NCBI GenBank assembly: GCA_022385805.1 | Contig: MU277688.1 | Coordinates: forward strand, 133,192 to 197,191 | Length of the DNA: 64,000 nt | Direction of reading: 5' to 3' | DNA from: Pilatotrama ljubarskyi | Taxonomy: Eukaryota; Basidiomycota; Agaricomycetes; Polyporales; Polyporaceae | Shown here: positions 22,253-34,133 of the stretch, piece by piece | Position numbering within the stretch: the first letter of the stretch is position 1 | How the letters are laid out: every line of letters starts with the position of its first letter | Made by a program: the position numbers and the translations under genes | The notes under the pieces: model-generated | Told to the model about the DNA's origin: nothing | Seen by the model: the letters and a program-made list of their open reading frames with translations, nothing else | Database searches by the model: none

Positions 22253-22522
22253 TCATCTGCTAAGGGCCTGGTCGGTCTCAGCTTCCTTACCTGAGTGATT
22301 CCTCCCTGGCGCAACGAGTCTATGACATAGGATAGGATGAAGGGAATGTCCCTTACCATCTGCTGTGCAGCAAAGGACGACATACCACTTCGCATGACCA
22401 CCCGCCTCCTGTAAAGTGGCGGCCCATGCTGCTAGTTCGCGATCGTGCCGGCTCATTCGGAGGATCATGTATACGTAGTTATCCAGATGTCGGACGGTTG
22501 GGCGAGCGTGCGATCTCCGCAT
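22253..22522 (-). CDS. Possible small uncharacterised protein
   Basis: An open stretch contains LDNYVYMILRMSRHDRELA and AAWAATLQEAGGHAKWYVV. A GTAAGG donor follows CTADG, with a possible acceptor (CACTCAG) continuing to EAETDQALSR. A TATATA lies near 22577. There is no recognisable domain and the start is unclear. It might be an exon of a larger gene running left to about 22100, where another open block has DVLCDEEGFWLDGQ. Confidence 0.25.
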   Translation of the reverse strand: MRRSHARPTVRHLDNYVYMILRMSRHDRELAAWAATLQEAGGHAKWYVVLCCTADGKGHSLHPILCHRLVAPGRNHSGKEAETDQALSR

Positions 22523-22562
22523 GAGCTTGTACGCCTACGTATGCCGTTGAGGTCAACAGTGC

Positions 22563-23380
22563 CATGCAAGTGGGAACATATATACCAACAGAATAGTAGC
22601 TCCTTCTCGTATCCCCCTGGGAATGCGACGTCGCCGGTCGCGACGTCCAGCGTACAGGACGTCCTTTCACGCAATGAGATCTAAGTGCACCGAATACTCC
22701 CAAGCCTGGTCGCTGCCGCTCTGAGAAAGAAGGATCCCGCAGCGGCGCCAGACACAGTAGCGAGCCGCAGATACGGACCACACTGATTGTGAGTGAGCAT
22801 GACCAAGCGAAGACCGTCCGTTGGCCGTCTCCCGCCCACATTCGCCTGTTCTTCCCCGTCAAAGGGATGTCCGCAATCAGCGAAATACTCATTCGCATGC
22901 GATCGACCTCGTGCCAGAAGGCCGATAGCCACGTCTGGGGGCCAAGTTTCCACTGCAGACTGAGAATTCGCGTGCTACACACGAAGATCCTTATTGATGC
23001 GACGCCCTGACTCAGCGCTGCAGAAATGATGGAAAATCACCCACCTGGGTGCTGAGGGGCTTGACCTTAATCAGCGTGCGGTGAGCGCATCGAGAACGCA
23101 CCAGCCGACTCGCAGCGGCGCTTACCAGCTCGCCGCGTTGGTCAGCTCCTGACATAGCTCCTCTAAGCGCTTCTGAAACAACGCTAGCATCGAGGAGACC
23201 CATGGTCAAGCAAAGCAGAGAAATTCAAGCCTAGAGGTAGAGACGGCTGAGGAGCAACACAGTATAAGAACAACGCCATCCAGAATGTCGAACTTCACCA
23301 AACCGCACCGCTCAGAACTTCGGTGACTCGCCAAGACACAGAAACAGACGGACTCACCCGCCACACTTGCAAAATCAGAC
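22563..23380. other. Intergenic, no gene recognised
   Basis: Only short frames lacking domains. The right end is the promoter region of the SDR gene at 23381. Confidence 0.4.
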
Positions 23381-24384
23381 ATGTCTTCACCCCGCGTTTG
23401 GCTCAGTAAGTCATATTATCCACCTCGTCGTTCCCGGTAAAAAAATCTCATCTCGCGCTTCACAGTCACCGGCTCCTCCTCCGGCTTCGGCCGCGAGACG
23501 GTCGTCCAGGCCCTCGAAGCCGGCGACAAAGTCGTCGCCACGCTCCGCAAGCCCTCCGCGCTCGCCGACCTCACCTCCAAGTACCCCGCCTCGCGCCTCC
23601 GCGTGCTCAAGCTCGACGTCACGCAGCCCGCCGAGATCGAGTCCGCGTTCGCCGAGGCCAAGGCCGCCTTCGGGCGCATCGACGTCGTGTTCAACAACGC
23701 CGGGTACGTCGCCCTCGGCGAGCTCGAGGCGACCCCAGACGACGTCGCGCGCCCGCTCTTTGAGGTCAACTTCTGGGGCGCGGTGCACGTCTCGCAGCGC
23801 GCGGTCAAGTTCTTCCGCGAGGAGAACACGCCCCAGGGCGGGCTGCTGCTCCAGAACAGCGCGATGGCTGGGCTGGCGGGCGCACCCGCCATCGGGTTCT
23901 ACGTCGCGACCAAGTTCGGTGAGTGCCCTGTCAAGTCACCGTCTAAGCTCGAGCGACTGCTCATGGTTATCGCGCGCCAGCCCTCGAAGGATTCACCGAG
24001 TCGCTCGCGAAGGAGGTCGACCCGGCGTGGAACATCAATGTCTCGCTCGTCGAGCCCGGCGCGTTCAAGACCTCCGTCTTCGGCGCGGGGATGGTCACCC
24101 TGCCGAACCACCCCGCTTATGCCAACCCCGCGCTCCCCGTCAACCACGTCCGCGGCGCGTTCATGAAGAACGCGGGCCAACAGGGCATCGACACCGCGTT
24201 CGACCTCACGCCCGCGGACCCGGTCAAGGCGGTCGCGAGGATCATCGAGTTCAGTAGGCTCGAGAACCCGCCTGTCCACTTCCCGCTCGGGAAGGACGCG
24301 ATCGCGTTCGCTCGCGCGAAGATCGGGGCGCTGACGGAGGAGATCGACAAGTACGAGTCGTGGTCTGAGGACTTGAGCGCGTAG
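23381..24384 (+). CDS. Short-chain dehydrogenase/reductase (SDR), copy 1
   Basis: Exons 23381-23405, 23466-23918 and 23981-24384 total 293 residues. The N-terminus MSSPRVWLITGSSSGFG carries the TGxxxGxG nucleotide-binding motif. NNAG is at about residue 88, a Ser in QNSAMAG provides the likely active-site Ser, and YVATK supplies the YxxxK pair, so the catalytic set is complete. The C-terminal part (VSLVEPGAFKTSVFG, then DPVKAVARIIEF) is typical of classical fungal SDRs acting on small ketones, aldehydes or alcohols with NAD(P)H. The intron positions equal those of the SDR at 53054-54121. The substrate is unknown. It lies 1.8 kb from mini-precursor D, so tailoring of a secondary metabolite is possible but not shown. 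Confidence 0.85.
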
Positions 24385-24663
24385 GATCAGTATGGAGAAT
24401 GGTAGCCGTCGACTACTCAGCTGTGGATGTGTAACGCATGATCATAGAACTTGTCAAAGATATAGCCCGAGGCCTGTTGAACACGAGGCATCCAGGATAA
24501 GTAGCATGGATGGGGAATGTCTTCAATCCGCAACGCCATGATCGCAGAGCAGCTGAATGCTGATGCTGCAAGATTCCTCGCACCTTCTGCCTCTCGGTTA
24601 AGTCAATAAATAACGTTCAGCTAACGTACGGTGTAGCCACGCTCCCATACACAGAGGCACAGC

Positions 24664-26553
24664 TCAGAGCTCCTTTTTCGCCGCCTCGCTCTTCGCAGCG
24701 GCAACCGCGCCCTTATACCCCTCGAGCGCACGCAACCGCTCCGTCAAGGTCGGGTGCGAGTGATGATACGCCGAGTACCTATATAACCCACAACCGCTCA
24801 TTCAGCACGCTAATTGATCTCTCGGTGGAACGGAGGGACTCACAGCCAATCAACCCAAACGGTAGACAAGTTCTCAACGTGCAGGGTGACGAGCGCGCGC
24901 CCGAGGCGGTCGCCCATGTCCGCCATCTTCTCCTCCTTGAGCATCGTCTGCAGCTCGCACGCGAAGCGGTCCGCCTGGTACTCGAACCGCCGGCTCACGG
25001 CGTTCATCGCGATGCTCACGACCGCCTCAAGCGGCGTCAGCAGCATCTATGTCCGCACACGGCGGGCATTAGTGAAATGACATCATACAGAGTGGAGGGA
25101 AGGGATAGGCATGAAACGTACCTGGTAGAGGAGGAAGGCGACGATGGTGGGCGGCTTGGCTGCGACGGAAGGCGGGAAGTCGAACGCGCGCAGGAGCGGC
25201 GGCGCGCGGAGGAACGCGGGGAAGAGCGCGAGGATCGTGAAGATGTGGACCTGGGAGAGGAGGAGGAGCTTCGTGGGGTGCTTGAAGTACCAGTGGCCCA
25301 GCTCGTGCGCTAGACGCATCGTAGCGTCAGTTCTGTTTGCGTTCGGACTGAGTGCAATGGCGACGCAGAGGCTTACCGAGGACGGCTTCGACCTCTTCGG
25401 GCTTGCTCTGCTTGATGAGGGTGTCGAAGATGACGATGTGCTTACTCTATATGCATGCATATATGCGTCAGTCTCGCCTCTGACGTCTACAGACTGGTAC
25501 GAACCCAGGGAAGACCGAAGAAGTACGCGTTGCTGTGCGAACTGCGCTTCGAGCCGTCGATCTCATACAGATGCTTGAGCGGGAAATCGAGCTTGGTCGC
25601 CAGGCTCTCGATGCGGCTACGCAGGTCGCCTTCCGGGAGCGGCGAGAGCTTGTTGAAGAGCGGCTGGATGACCGTAGGGTATAGCACGACCATGGACAAC
25701 TGGAAGATCAATCTACCAGAAACGTTCAGAGACCGGACTCGATGCGTGTAAGCGGGAGAATGACGAACAGGAACGCCATGAGCCAGGGTACGAAGCGGTC
25801 GCCGGCCCACTTGAAGATGGAGAGGAAGCCGGCGAGGAAGGGCGCGCCGATGACAAAGCCGATCGCCCAGCTCTTGATGAGATCCGTAACGAATAGCGCG
25901 GGGGTCGTCTTGTTGAAGCCATGCTTCTCCTCGAGGACGAATGTCTGGTAGACGGACAGCGGGAGCGAGGGCAGACTCGAAACGAAGAACAAGGTGAACG
26001 CAAACGCTATGGATTGCAGAATCTGCGATACGCATCAGGCCATGCCCCCCTTCCCAACCAATCTACATACCTCGTACTCAGGTCCATAGCCAAGTAGAGC
26101 GATGATCTTCCCACCGACTTTCCAGGACCAAGCCATGAGGCCATAGTGCAGGAATGCCGAGTCCACGACTTGCTTGTACAGGCCAGATACCAGCGAGAAC
26201 TTAGCCTTGTCTTTGCCATATGCCTGAGACTTCTGGAAAGTCTCGGGTTTGAAGTGCTCGGCCAGAACGGGCGGGGGCTCCGTCTTCGAGTATAGCGGGA
26301 ATTGCCGCAACCTGTATGGTACTCGTTCAGTACGACCACCCTGCACGAGATGATGTACACTCTAGCACGCGGCACTTGCGTTACGGAGTATGAAGGCGGA
26401 CACGTACAGAAGGTAGGACTCGAAGAGGCACACGGTCCACGAGCATACTTGAAGGTAGAACTTCCAGTCAAACGGGTCCGTCGTGACCCATGCCAGACGC
26501 GCCTGGATCGCGTCCAGCCCAGCGTTTAGAAGGCCTAGTGCGGTTTGGAGCAT
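24664..26553 (-). CDS. STE24: CAAX prenyl protease 1 (Ste24, M48 metalloprotease)
   Basis: A multi-exon gene starting MLQTALGLLNAGLDAIQARL and ending AAKSEAAKKEL. Landmarks in order: LSVYQTFVLEEKHGFNKTT (typical Ste24 loop), PTVIQPLFNKLSPLPEGDLR, LKHLYEIDGSKRSSHSNAYF, the zinc motif HELGHWYFKH (HExxH, split from its exon start by an intron), multiple TM helices such as LLLLSQVHIFTILALF, the third zinc ligand region FEYQADRFAC (ExxxD), and HHSHPTLTERLRALEG. Ste24 sits in the ER membrane and removes the AAX tripeptide from prenylated proteins, then makes a second N-terminal cut in yeast a-factor. It is a housekeeping gene in fungi. Confidence 0.9.
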
Positions 26554-27212
26554 ATTCAGAGCGACAGCATGCACGGCGAGCGCGAGGTGCGGGGACGACG
26601 TGGAGCTTTGGCAAGACGATGTGCGCCAACTCTCCAGGTCGCGCGCGCTCGCGTCTCTCGCTGGCACGCTCCGGCTACACGGTCCGATTGGCCGAAGCAG
26701 CATGGGCGCTAATTGAGGCTGGCCACTTCGTCCGGACTCGTCCACTGGACTGCGATTCACTGCCTACCGCCCACTCGTCCTCTATCCTTAATTCTGAAGT
26801 TCAAGCAGACCTCTGTGCTATCTGTCTCTTTTGAAAATGGAAAAATATTACATACTAGCTCAGGCATCCACTGATCTTCGTGGCACCAGCACTTCACCGG
26901 CCTGCTATGCAAGCCTGGACACCCGTCCGCCTCTGTGCAGAAGACGACGGATCAGTCTCATCTACTCACTGCATCAGCTCGGTACGAATATGAAAATCAG
27001 TATGCTCTGTTGTGACTGGGCGCAAATAGAGCTATGAGGATTGTCTTGATCTACCAGGGGCTGATGGCGTCTCGCCCGGCCAGATAAGTGCTCGTGTGTT
27101 CTCAGCTGCCTGCGATCTACGTCTTGTCTGTGCTACCCGGGTGCTCTCTTTTGCGGCTCTCCGGTGCTACACCATCGTCCCAGGTCGATTCATCGCAGAG
27201 CGAGTGTACGCC
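26554..27212. promoter_or_regulatory. Divergent promoter region, Ste24 / GNAT copy 2
   Basis: The 659 bp between two outward-transcribed genes hold no coding signal I can support. Individual promoter elements were not resolved. Confidence 0.4.
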
Positions 27213-28340
27213 ATGGCGTCAGCTAACATCACATTCGAGCATGTTGAGAAGCCAGACGGTGAGTATGCCTCTCAGCAGTACTATAGCAATGAATGAGACT
27301 GAACATGACTAGAAAATCTGGCCGAAGAGGCGACGCAGGTATTTGCGGGGCTCATGGTAGACGGTCAGCAGCAACCTCACACCAGCCTTGCGGACGCCGA
27401 CAGCTCATGCACTCCTCCCGTAGACCCTGCCGCCATCGCCTTGGTCGGCGGCGACATGAACCTCTTGCCTTCCTTGGGAGCGATGATGATCCGCGCGCTC
27501 GCGCTCACGCCCGGGGTGGCGGACGTCTTCACCGCCAGAGACGAGGACGGCGCCCTCGTCGGTTATGCTATCTTCTCCCTTCCCGGGCATCTCATCCTCT
27601 CGACGTCCGTACCGATGGCTGCCATAACCTTCGTAATGCTGACAGACCCCTCTGAGCAGGCCTGAGCAGCAGAAGCACGGCCTCTTCGACTTCATGGGAC
27701 GGCTCTCTCCTGAGGGTCAGAAGTACTACCCCGAAGTGGTCTGTAGCTTATCCGCAATCCAGACGTAGGGATGTTCAGATGTCCTTTGACGATGTTTACA
27801 GATGGCGAAAGAGGTCCCGAAGGCGAACGACGAGGCGTTCGGCATCCAGGAGGCCGAGCGCAACACATACTGGTGCAACTTCGCCATGGTCCGTGCCGAC
27901 TTCCAGGGCAAGGGGATTGCCCGAGCTCTCTTCGAGCTCGCGACCAAGGAAGTACGTTCTCATGCCGTCTCGCACGCGCAGGACGACTCGGTAGCTTGTG
28001 CTCTTCTTATGCGGCTCACAATATACTCCTTAGGCTGCGAAGACCGGGGCGACCATGGCTCTGACCACAACGAACATCCGCAACGTGAGTCTTCATGCCT
28101 TCTCCCTTCACACCGCATTCTGCCCCAAGCGACCGTGCGGGTTCCTTACAACATTGCGGGTGAAATGCGCCCTGACTTCAATGATACTCACGCAAACGCT
28201 TCCCCCAGGTCCCGATTTACGAGAAGCTCGGCTTCAAGCTCTACGGCCACAAGGTGATCCCCTCGCCCTGGGTCGACTGGCCGCTCTGGTTCTTCGCGAA
28301 GGAGACAAAGGCAGACTCGACAGCGGCTGAGGCCGCGTGA
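27213..28340 (+). CDS. GNAT-family N-acyltransferase (copy 2)
   Basis: About six exons starting MASANITFEHVEKPDENLAE. The middle carries DGALVGYAIFSLPGH and HGLFDFMGRLSPEGQKYYPE. The acetyl-CoA motif is RADFQGKGIARALFELATKE, an intact Q-x-x-G-x-A. GATMALTTTNIRN is followed, after an intron, by VPIYEKLGFKLYGHKVIP and a stop after STAAEAA. The Y-E-K-L-G-F segment is the classic GNAT motif B. It is a paralogue of 11968-13018, with the same NIRN splice point. The acyl acceptor is unknown. Confidence 0.8.
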
Positions 28341-29513
28341 GCTCGAGTGCGTGACCCGGGCCGGATGTCGCAGCAGGTTGGTTGGCTCGAGATAATCCCA
28401 TGTCGTTCGAACCCAACTTCGAAGACTGACAACTTCCCTGCTTGTGCTGATGTCGGCGTCGGCGTCGGCGTCGGTATCAGTAGCGCATCGTGTGCTGTGC
28501 CTGGGTCTGGCTCACCAGGGATATCACAACTTGCGTTGTTGGGACCTGGAGTTTGGCTGGGTAATTCCCGCGTTCAGACGAATATCGAGATACAGCGGGA
28601 GGATTGATTGCTCGCTCGCTTGTCCCACGAGCAGCGCCACAACGGGAGAGTAGGTCTCCTTGTGAGCCTATGCTGCCTATGTCGTGATGTCGTGATGTCG
28701 TTATGTCTCACGTCGCGGCACAACCACTGGCACCGTCTTTCTCAGCATAGACATCAGACACCTCGCTCAACCCTTCCGTTCGACACGTCAAGACTCCTCA
28801 AAGCACTCGGGCCGTATCGTACACTGTATCTCCCGCGTTCGCACGCACGTAACGTCAACTGTATGTCCTGAGACATATCTTGACCTGACCACGGCCTGTC
28901 GTCCTGCTTACGATGTTATGCACCCGTCTCATCAGACATGTGCTGAAGTCTTCGGAAGAGCGGAATCCGTTGCGTTCGCACTGCGTCCGAAATCAGGCCC
29001 ACCAGCACGAGACGACGCAAGGCATCAACGATTCTCTCGAATCAACCACACCCAGGGAGATTGACAAGCCATGAACAAGCCCCTCCACGAAACCTCCGTA
29101 TCGCGGGCCATGCACACGCACGACTCGAATCCCGCGCACTGTCATGCGCGATAGGACAGATGGCCCTCCGCTATCAGATCTGCCGCGAAGTTCCTGGTAG
29201 CGCTGGCTTAACCAAAATGAATGTAAATGTACGTTGACGATACTCCTCCTGGACGCGAGAAGCACCGTGGTGGGAAGTGAGGCCGGCGCATCTCCGACGC
29301 TGACTGCTGCCCCGCGCCGATCGCAGCGACGAACCCTGGGCGCACGTCGATTAATCTCTACGAGATTCGAACCAGTAGGGACTGCAGTCCAGGGCAATCC
29401 GAACTTCATACCGTCGAACCAGTTTGTCCGACGGTGCAGCCCGGTCCTTCGGCGGCCCTCAATAAACTCTAACAAGAGTAAGTCGCCACCCCGCCTGCAG
29501 TGGCTTGCACGCT
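28341..29513. other. Intergenic with short simple repeats
   Basis: Four GTCGGC units lie at about 28450-28475, and a TGTCGTGA/TGTCGTTA run at about 28678-28700. A GATTCGAACC word near 29364 was checked as a tRNA T-arm and did not fold. No gene recognised. Confidence 0.45.
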
Positions 29514-30587
29514 ATGGTTCGTCGTCACGAAGGAGCAGAGTATGAGGAGCTCCTCTCACGGAGCGACTCGCTCGACTCGAGCGAGCAGACAACCTCCTCT
29601 CCTACTGGTGAGCACCACATACGCTCCCTGATCTGCGCTGAGACTTAGAACCCGGCGCAGAGAAAGAATGGGTCTCCGAGAGAATTACCAGCTCGAATAC
29701 CTCACGGGTCCCGCCCCTCCTACTCTGGCTCGGCGCTCTCGTGCTCATCATCGCACTAACCGACTTCCTCGCCCTCGCGTACGTCGCACACCTCTCCCGG
29801 ACCGTCTTCCAAGACAAGGACTTCACCGCGAACCTCGAGTACGCCAGCCCGTACATCGGCTTGAAGGAGTTGTACGAGTCCGGCGCGGTGAACGCCTCGA
29901 AGATCGACCCGATCACTATCCGCCCGCGCGTATCTGCGCAGGTGTTCGTGGACGAGCCGGACAGGCTTCCCCCGAGAGGCGAGCACGACTATTGGCATGA
30001 CCGGTACGGGATGATGTCTCCTAATGAGCGACGTCTGCGCGTTACGCCGAATGTGAGTGCCAAACGTGTACCCGAGGCATTTTCGAAGGCGTCGGGCGAC
30101 GCTGAGGCAGGGCCTGACTACCCCACATAGGTCCACACGATCGTGCAGTACCGCGCGATCGACTTCGGGATGGAGGACTGCCACCTCGTCTTCACCCTCC
30201 CCGCGCTCGGCGTGCCCCTCGAAGCCGGCGCGTCCTTCGAGATGAACCCCGCCTCGCGCTTCGACGTTTTCCGGCTCGACACCCAGCGGCCTATTGACGT
30301 CAGGAAGCTCTCGTACCGCACGAGGCCGAAGGTGCTGGAGAAGGTCGCGACGGGGGTCGTGCCGCGCGTGGACGGTGAGACACTGATTCACCGTTTTCCG
30401 TGCCCGTGGAGCTCGTTGCATGTGTTCGAGGTGGCGTGTGCGGAGGGGACGGAGTGTTTGGTGGACGCGTGGTCTAGTCAGAATACGACGTACGGTAAGG
30501 GATCTTGCTTGGATGTGCGCGGTTGCGCGGTTGACTGAAGCTTACATCCTAACAGGCGTGAATATGATTCAGCACCAGACAGTATGA
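29514..30587 (+). CDS. But2 C-terminal-domain-like membrane protein
   Basis: Four exons (29514-29607, 29649-30052, 30131-30494, 30556-30587) total exactly 297 residues. The short cytoplasmic N-terminus (MVRRHEGAEYEELLSRSD) precedes one TM segment (LLLWLGALVLIIALTDFLAL). Next come NLEYASPYIGLKELYESG, VSAQVFVDEPDRLPPRGEH, VHTIVQYRAIDFGMEDCHL and LDTQRPIDVRKLSYRTRP, with an end of CLVDAWSSQNTTYGVNMIQH. This order matches the many Agaricomycete proteins annotated with the Ubiquitin-3-binding But2 C-terminal domain. Biological role unknown; secreted or lumenal domain inferred from topology. The first intron would be only 41 nt, which is short but fits the frame. Confidence 0.75.
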
Positions 30588-30770
30588 ACGATGGGTTTGA
30601 ACTATGTTGTATTTTGCCTACTGAGTTGAATCACAAGCAAGCCATACTTCAGGCCAGGTGTGAATCCGATGTGCTGGCATAATTATGACAACTAAGACAT
30701 CAATACAGCAGGATACCGCATCGTAATATCATGAGAGCGTTTTGGTCATCAGAGCATCATGGTGAGGAGC

Positions 30771-31997
30771 CTAGACGGCCTCCTGTACGGAACCCATGGA
30801 CTTGTGGTCCATCGTCGACGTACCCTCAGAAGGCGCCACCGTCGTCGTAGCTGCCGCGCGCGAGGCGCTCAAGTTTTCGAACTCGAGCGCAGAGACCGAC
30901 TCGGCGGTCCTGTCCTTGGTCCATGCCTGTCCGGTCACAACGCGCAGGATGATGAGCTGCGGAGAGATGCACTGTCAAAGTCTGTCAGCGCCTGCCCCTT
31001 GCTACGAGACAGAGCGGAGGATTGCTCACAGTGAACATCCCGTAGAACGCGCCGAAGAGTATAGAGATGTCGCTCTGTATGCCGTATGCGACCAGGAACG
31101 CAAAGCCCGCCATACTGTACGGCAGCGCAGACTCGACGACCATCGACAGCGTCCCGGTATAACGAATCGCGCCCCTTCCGCGGCCCTGCGTATTACGGGC
31201 TGCCTCGAGGGCGCGCCCGAGGTACATGAGCCGGCCGCAGATGACGCCCGTCGCGATGATGTTGAGCGAGATCGTGCTCGTGTAGTACGCGACGCCGAAC
31301 TGCTGGGCCGTCCCAACGAAGAAGTCGGCGTCGGGCTTCCCGGACGAGTATAGCTCGATGATACCGAGCGCTGCCGAGGAGGGGCGCTACGGCGTGAGCA
31401 GCTGACACAGTCAGGCGGACGCAGGGGATGTCAACGCACCGATTGTAGCGACGTAGAGGAGGCATGGGAACGCGATAACGCGATAGCTGGTCCAGACGAC
31501 GTACATCCGGTAGATCTGCCACACAGAGTTCGAGCCTAGCTTCAGCGATGGGCGCGACAGCGTGAGCAGCAAAGGAGAACGCACAAGCAAGGCATCACTG
31601 AGGACGTTGAGGATTACGGATGCGGTGGTGCCCATCGTCTGGTACCATACGTCCGCATTCTCTACGAGGAATTCCAGAGAGCCCCCAGGAGAATCCGCGT
31701 GGACTATCCACATCTCTTCTCCGAATACCGCCTCAGTCGACATGTAAATTGTAATGAGGAACAGCAGTGCCGTGCTGAACCACATGTAGAACTTGTCGGT
31801 CCGGCTCCATTTTTCCCGGTGGTTGAACAACGCGTCCATGGTCATTCCATAGAACACGAGTTCCACGCCTGCCAGAGAGAGAGTTGAGCATATGATGCTT
31901 CTTTCTGGGAAACATCACTTGGTGTGTGAGACTTACCGTAGAGGATCGCGTTGAAATTGATGGCGATGTAATAGGCGTTCTGGAAGAGGGACGACAT
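30771..31997 (-). CDS. Seven-TM membrane protein, basidiomycete paralogous family (copy 2)
   Basis: Starts MSSLFQNAYYIAINFNAILYG and continues VELVLYGMTMDALFNHREKW, then FLITIYMSTEAVFGEEMWIV, ENADVWYQTMGTTASVILNV and YRMYVVWTSYRVI. After further introns come FFVGTAQQFGVAYYTST, VVESALPYSMAGFAFLVAYG, a final TM, then SPQLIILRVVTGQAW and a Ser/Thr-rich tail ending SVQEAV. The exon structure parallels copies 1 and 3. It is the most divergent of the three, with Met/Thr replacing several conserved residues in TM2. It is transcribed toward the But2 gene and divergent from UstYa copy 2. Confidence 0.75.
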
Positions 31998-33135
31998 ATC
32001 GTTGCAGATTCACTTGGGAGCAGCACGCACACGGCGGGTCGAGACAGCGAAGCACGGAAGATCAGAGTGGAGCCTATATAGCACGTCCAGGGACTCGTGA
32101 ATGATAGTTGGTGCCGCTGGAATGACACCGTGAACAGCGTTCCTGGCGGTTGAGCGGTGAAGTATTGCGATGTTCGCTGCTAGAGACAAGGTACACGTCT
32201 GTGACGCTTCCTTCGTTGAATAGACTGCGCTGTCGACCACCTTCATGACGCCCTCACTAAGTTGTCGCAGCAGCATCGAACAACAGACATACCTCTAGGT
32301 CGACTGTCAAACTTCCCGGCAGTCTTGTCCCGTTAGCACGGCCGCTGACAGGGAGTACAGACCGTGGCTGTGGGTGCAGGCACCGGGTACTGAGCGCTGA
32401 TGGGCGGATCCGCGGGGATTTAAGGTCGGCCTTGTATGTACACGTAACATCTGGCATCTTCGCGCAACGTTCCGCGCGCATCATGGAGTCAGGCGCAACG
32501 AAGATGTCTGAGCGGCGGCGGTGGTGCGTGGTATCAAGAAGGTGACTGCACTCCTTCAATCTACGGAGACTCCCATGGGCCATGGTGCTGCTTCCATCAG
32601 GTCCAAGTTGAGTGCATCAGTGACCTGACACAGATGACATGCAGCCTACAAGTGAGTAAACCTAAAGATAAAACCGTCAGAGATATCTGAACATGGGCAT
32701 GCTCCGCCGACGTACATCCAGCCACCGGAGCAGCGAGCGTTGTCGATAGGGAAACCGAGTCAGACAGTCACAAGTTCACTGTCCAACAACACAACTTGTT
32801 TGTCTTTTCGGAGTCGGCCTCGTGGCTAAGCGCTACGATCTAAGATCGTCACAGGCACACTGTCACGTTCGCTGGCGCCCACTCACTCGGCTACGGCCGC
32901 GGTGGCGGAGATTGTCCGCTTGACTGGCCGACTTCACGAGTAGTTCCCCCATGTCACAGGTCACACCCGGGGAACATTAGGTCGAAATGGTACAGTACTG
33001 TAATGAGTAGAAGGCCTTTCTCAGGGAAACCTCACCGAACGTCTCAATTGATACGCCGACGACCGGAGGTACACATGGGACCCGTAGTACTACCCACAGC
33101 AGGCTGAGCAGCCTGGACTCGGAGCTCTCCCAGTC
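31998..33135. promoter_or_regulatory. Divergent intergenic region, seven-TM copy 2 / UstYa copy 2
   Basis: 1.1 kb without a supported gene. CCTATATAG at about 32072-32080 (TATATAGG on minus) is about 75 nt upstream of the seven-TM start and is a fair TATA candidate. Confidence 0.4.
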
Positions 33136-33811
33136 ATGTCCTTCATGTCCCGCGCACTCGCCTTGTGCTTGCTTGCCGTCCTCGGGATCATCAACGTCCT
33201 CGTCGACCACTCCTTCTTAAAGGATATCCGGAGGGTCTTTGCCCGTCGGCCCGCCCCCTCATCACACTACAGTGAGGCGAAATAGTCAGCTTCAAGCCAT
33301 TGAATGTCTGGGCTGACGCGACGTTCCAGCATGGGTCGAGGATGATGTTCCTGAGCGGATGTCGCTACTAGGAGCGAGACCTAACGTCTGGATGTCTATC
33401 GAGGAGAGTGTGCGCTACGGAATCCATGAACCGCAGGCCAACCTCGAGTGGCTGTGGATGTCGACCGTAGACGACGGCGGGAACGTTCACGCGGGCCCCA
33501 ACAACCGTTTCTTCGTCGTCGCCCTCACGCACCAGCAGCACTGTCTCCGCGGCCTTCGAACGTCGCTTGACGCAGACGAGGTCCCCACCGGCCACGCCCT
33601 ACACCACGCCGAGCATTGCTTGAGCTTCCTCCGCGAGCAGACCCTGTGCGCGGCGGACATCACCCTCGAGCCTGGAGACGCGTTCGGGCGGAACTTCACT
33701 GCAGAACGGTGGGGAGGTGATCGTGAGTGCATGGACGTGGAGGCGTTCTACGGGACGATGTGGAAGCAGTGGACGGATTGGCTGAGCTTCAAGGCGCAGA
33801 TGCCGGCGTAA
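33136..33811 (+). CDS. UstYa-like (DUF3328) oxidase family protein, copy 2
   Basis: Exons 33136-33271 and 33330-33811 give 205 residues. Exon 2 is 482 nt, the same length as exon 2 of copy 1, with the same phase-1 intron. An N-terminal TM anchor (RALALCLLAVLGIINVLVDH) is followed by DDVPERM, MSIEESVRYGI, NRFFVVALTHQQHCLRGL and HHAEHCLSFLRE. Then come CAADITLEP and ECMDVEAFY. Both HxxHC motifs (HQQHC and HAEHC) are intact, unlike copies 1 and 3, so this is the copy most likely to be an active copper-type oxidase acting on a secretory-pathway peptide. That role is inferred from UstYa/Yb in ustiloxin synthesis. Its neighbours are seven-TM copies 2 and 3. Confidence 0.8.
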
Positions 33812-34133
33812 ACCTGTATGTTCTATGTGCAACGTGACTGTGTCTTGCCCAACGCCTGGCTATGATTTGCATCTTTGAGATCGAGTGGGGCTTCTGGGTG
33901 AAAGGCAGGACTCATTCATAGGAGCTCGCCACGGCTGACTTTGCTCAGGGTAGCCTTCACGTCGGGAGTGGTGGAGATTGATCGCAAGGAGGGGTCGAAA
34001 CAAAGGAACGTCAATTAACTCCATAGTACAAGGTATATATGATGTGCTGGCACAGCCCAAGCATCGAACGTGACCAAAGACCCGATCCCTGAAAGTCCCA
34101 TTGTGCTGCAAAATACGGAACGGCTGGCCCTCC

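Noticed and set aside
28450..28475. GTCGGC simple repeat
   Set aside because: Only about four units; ordinary low-complexity sequence.
29340..29440. Possible second tRNA on minus (GGTTCGAATCTCG word)
   Set aside because: The flanking bases do not form a five-pair T-stem or an acceptor stem with any plausible 5' end.
33840..33864. C-V-L-P-N-A-W-L stop after UstYa copy 2, resembling the mini-precursor tail
   Set aside because: There is no signal-peptide exon with a phase-1 donor upstream on plus; the region overlaps the UstYa coding exon, so it is taken as chance.
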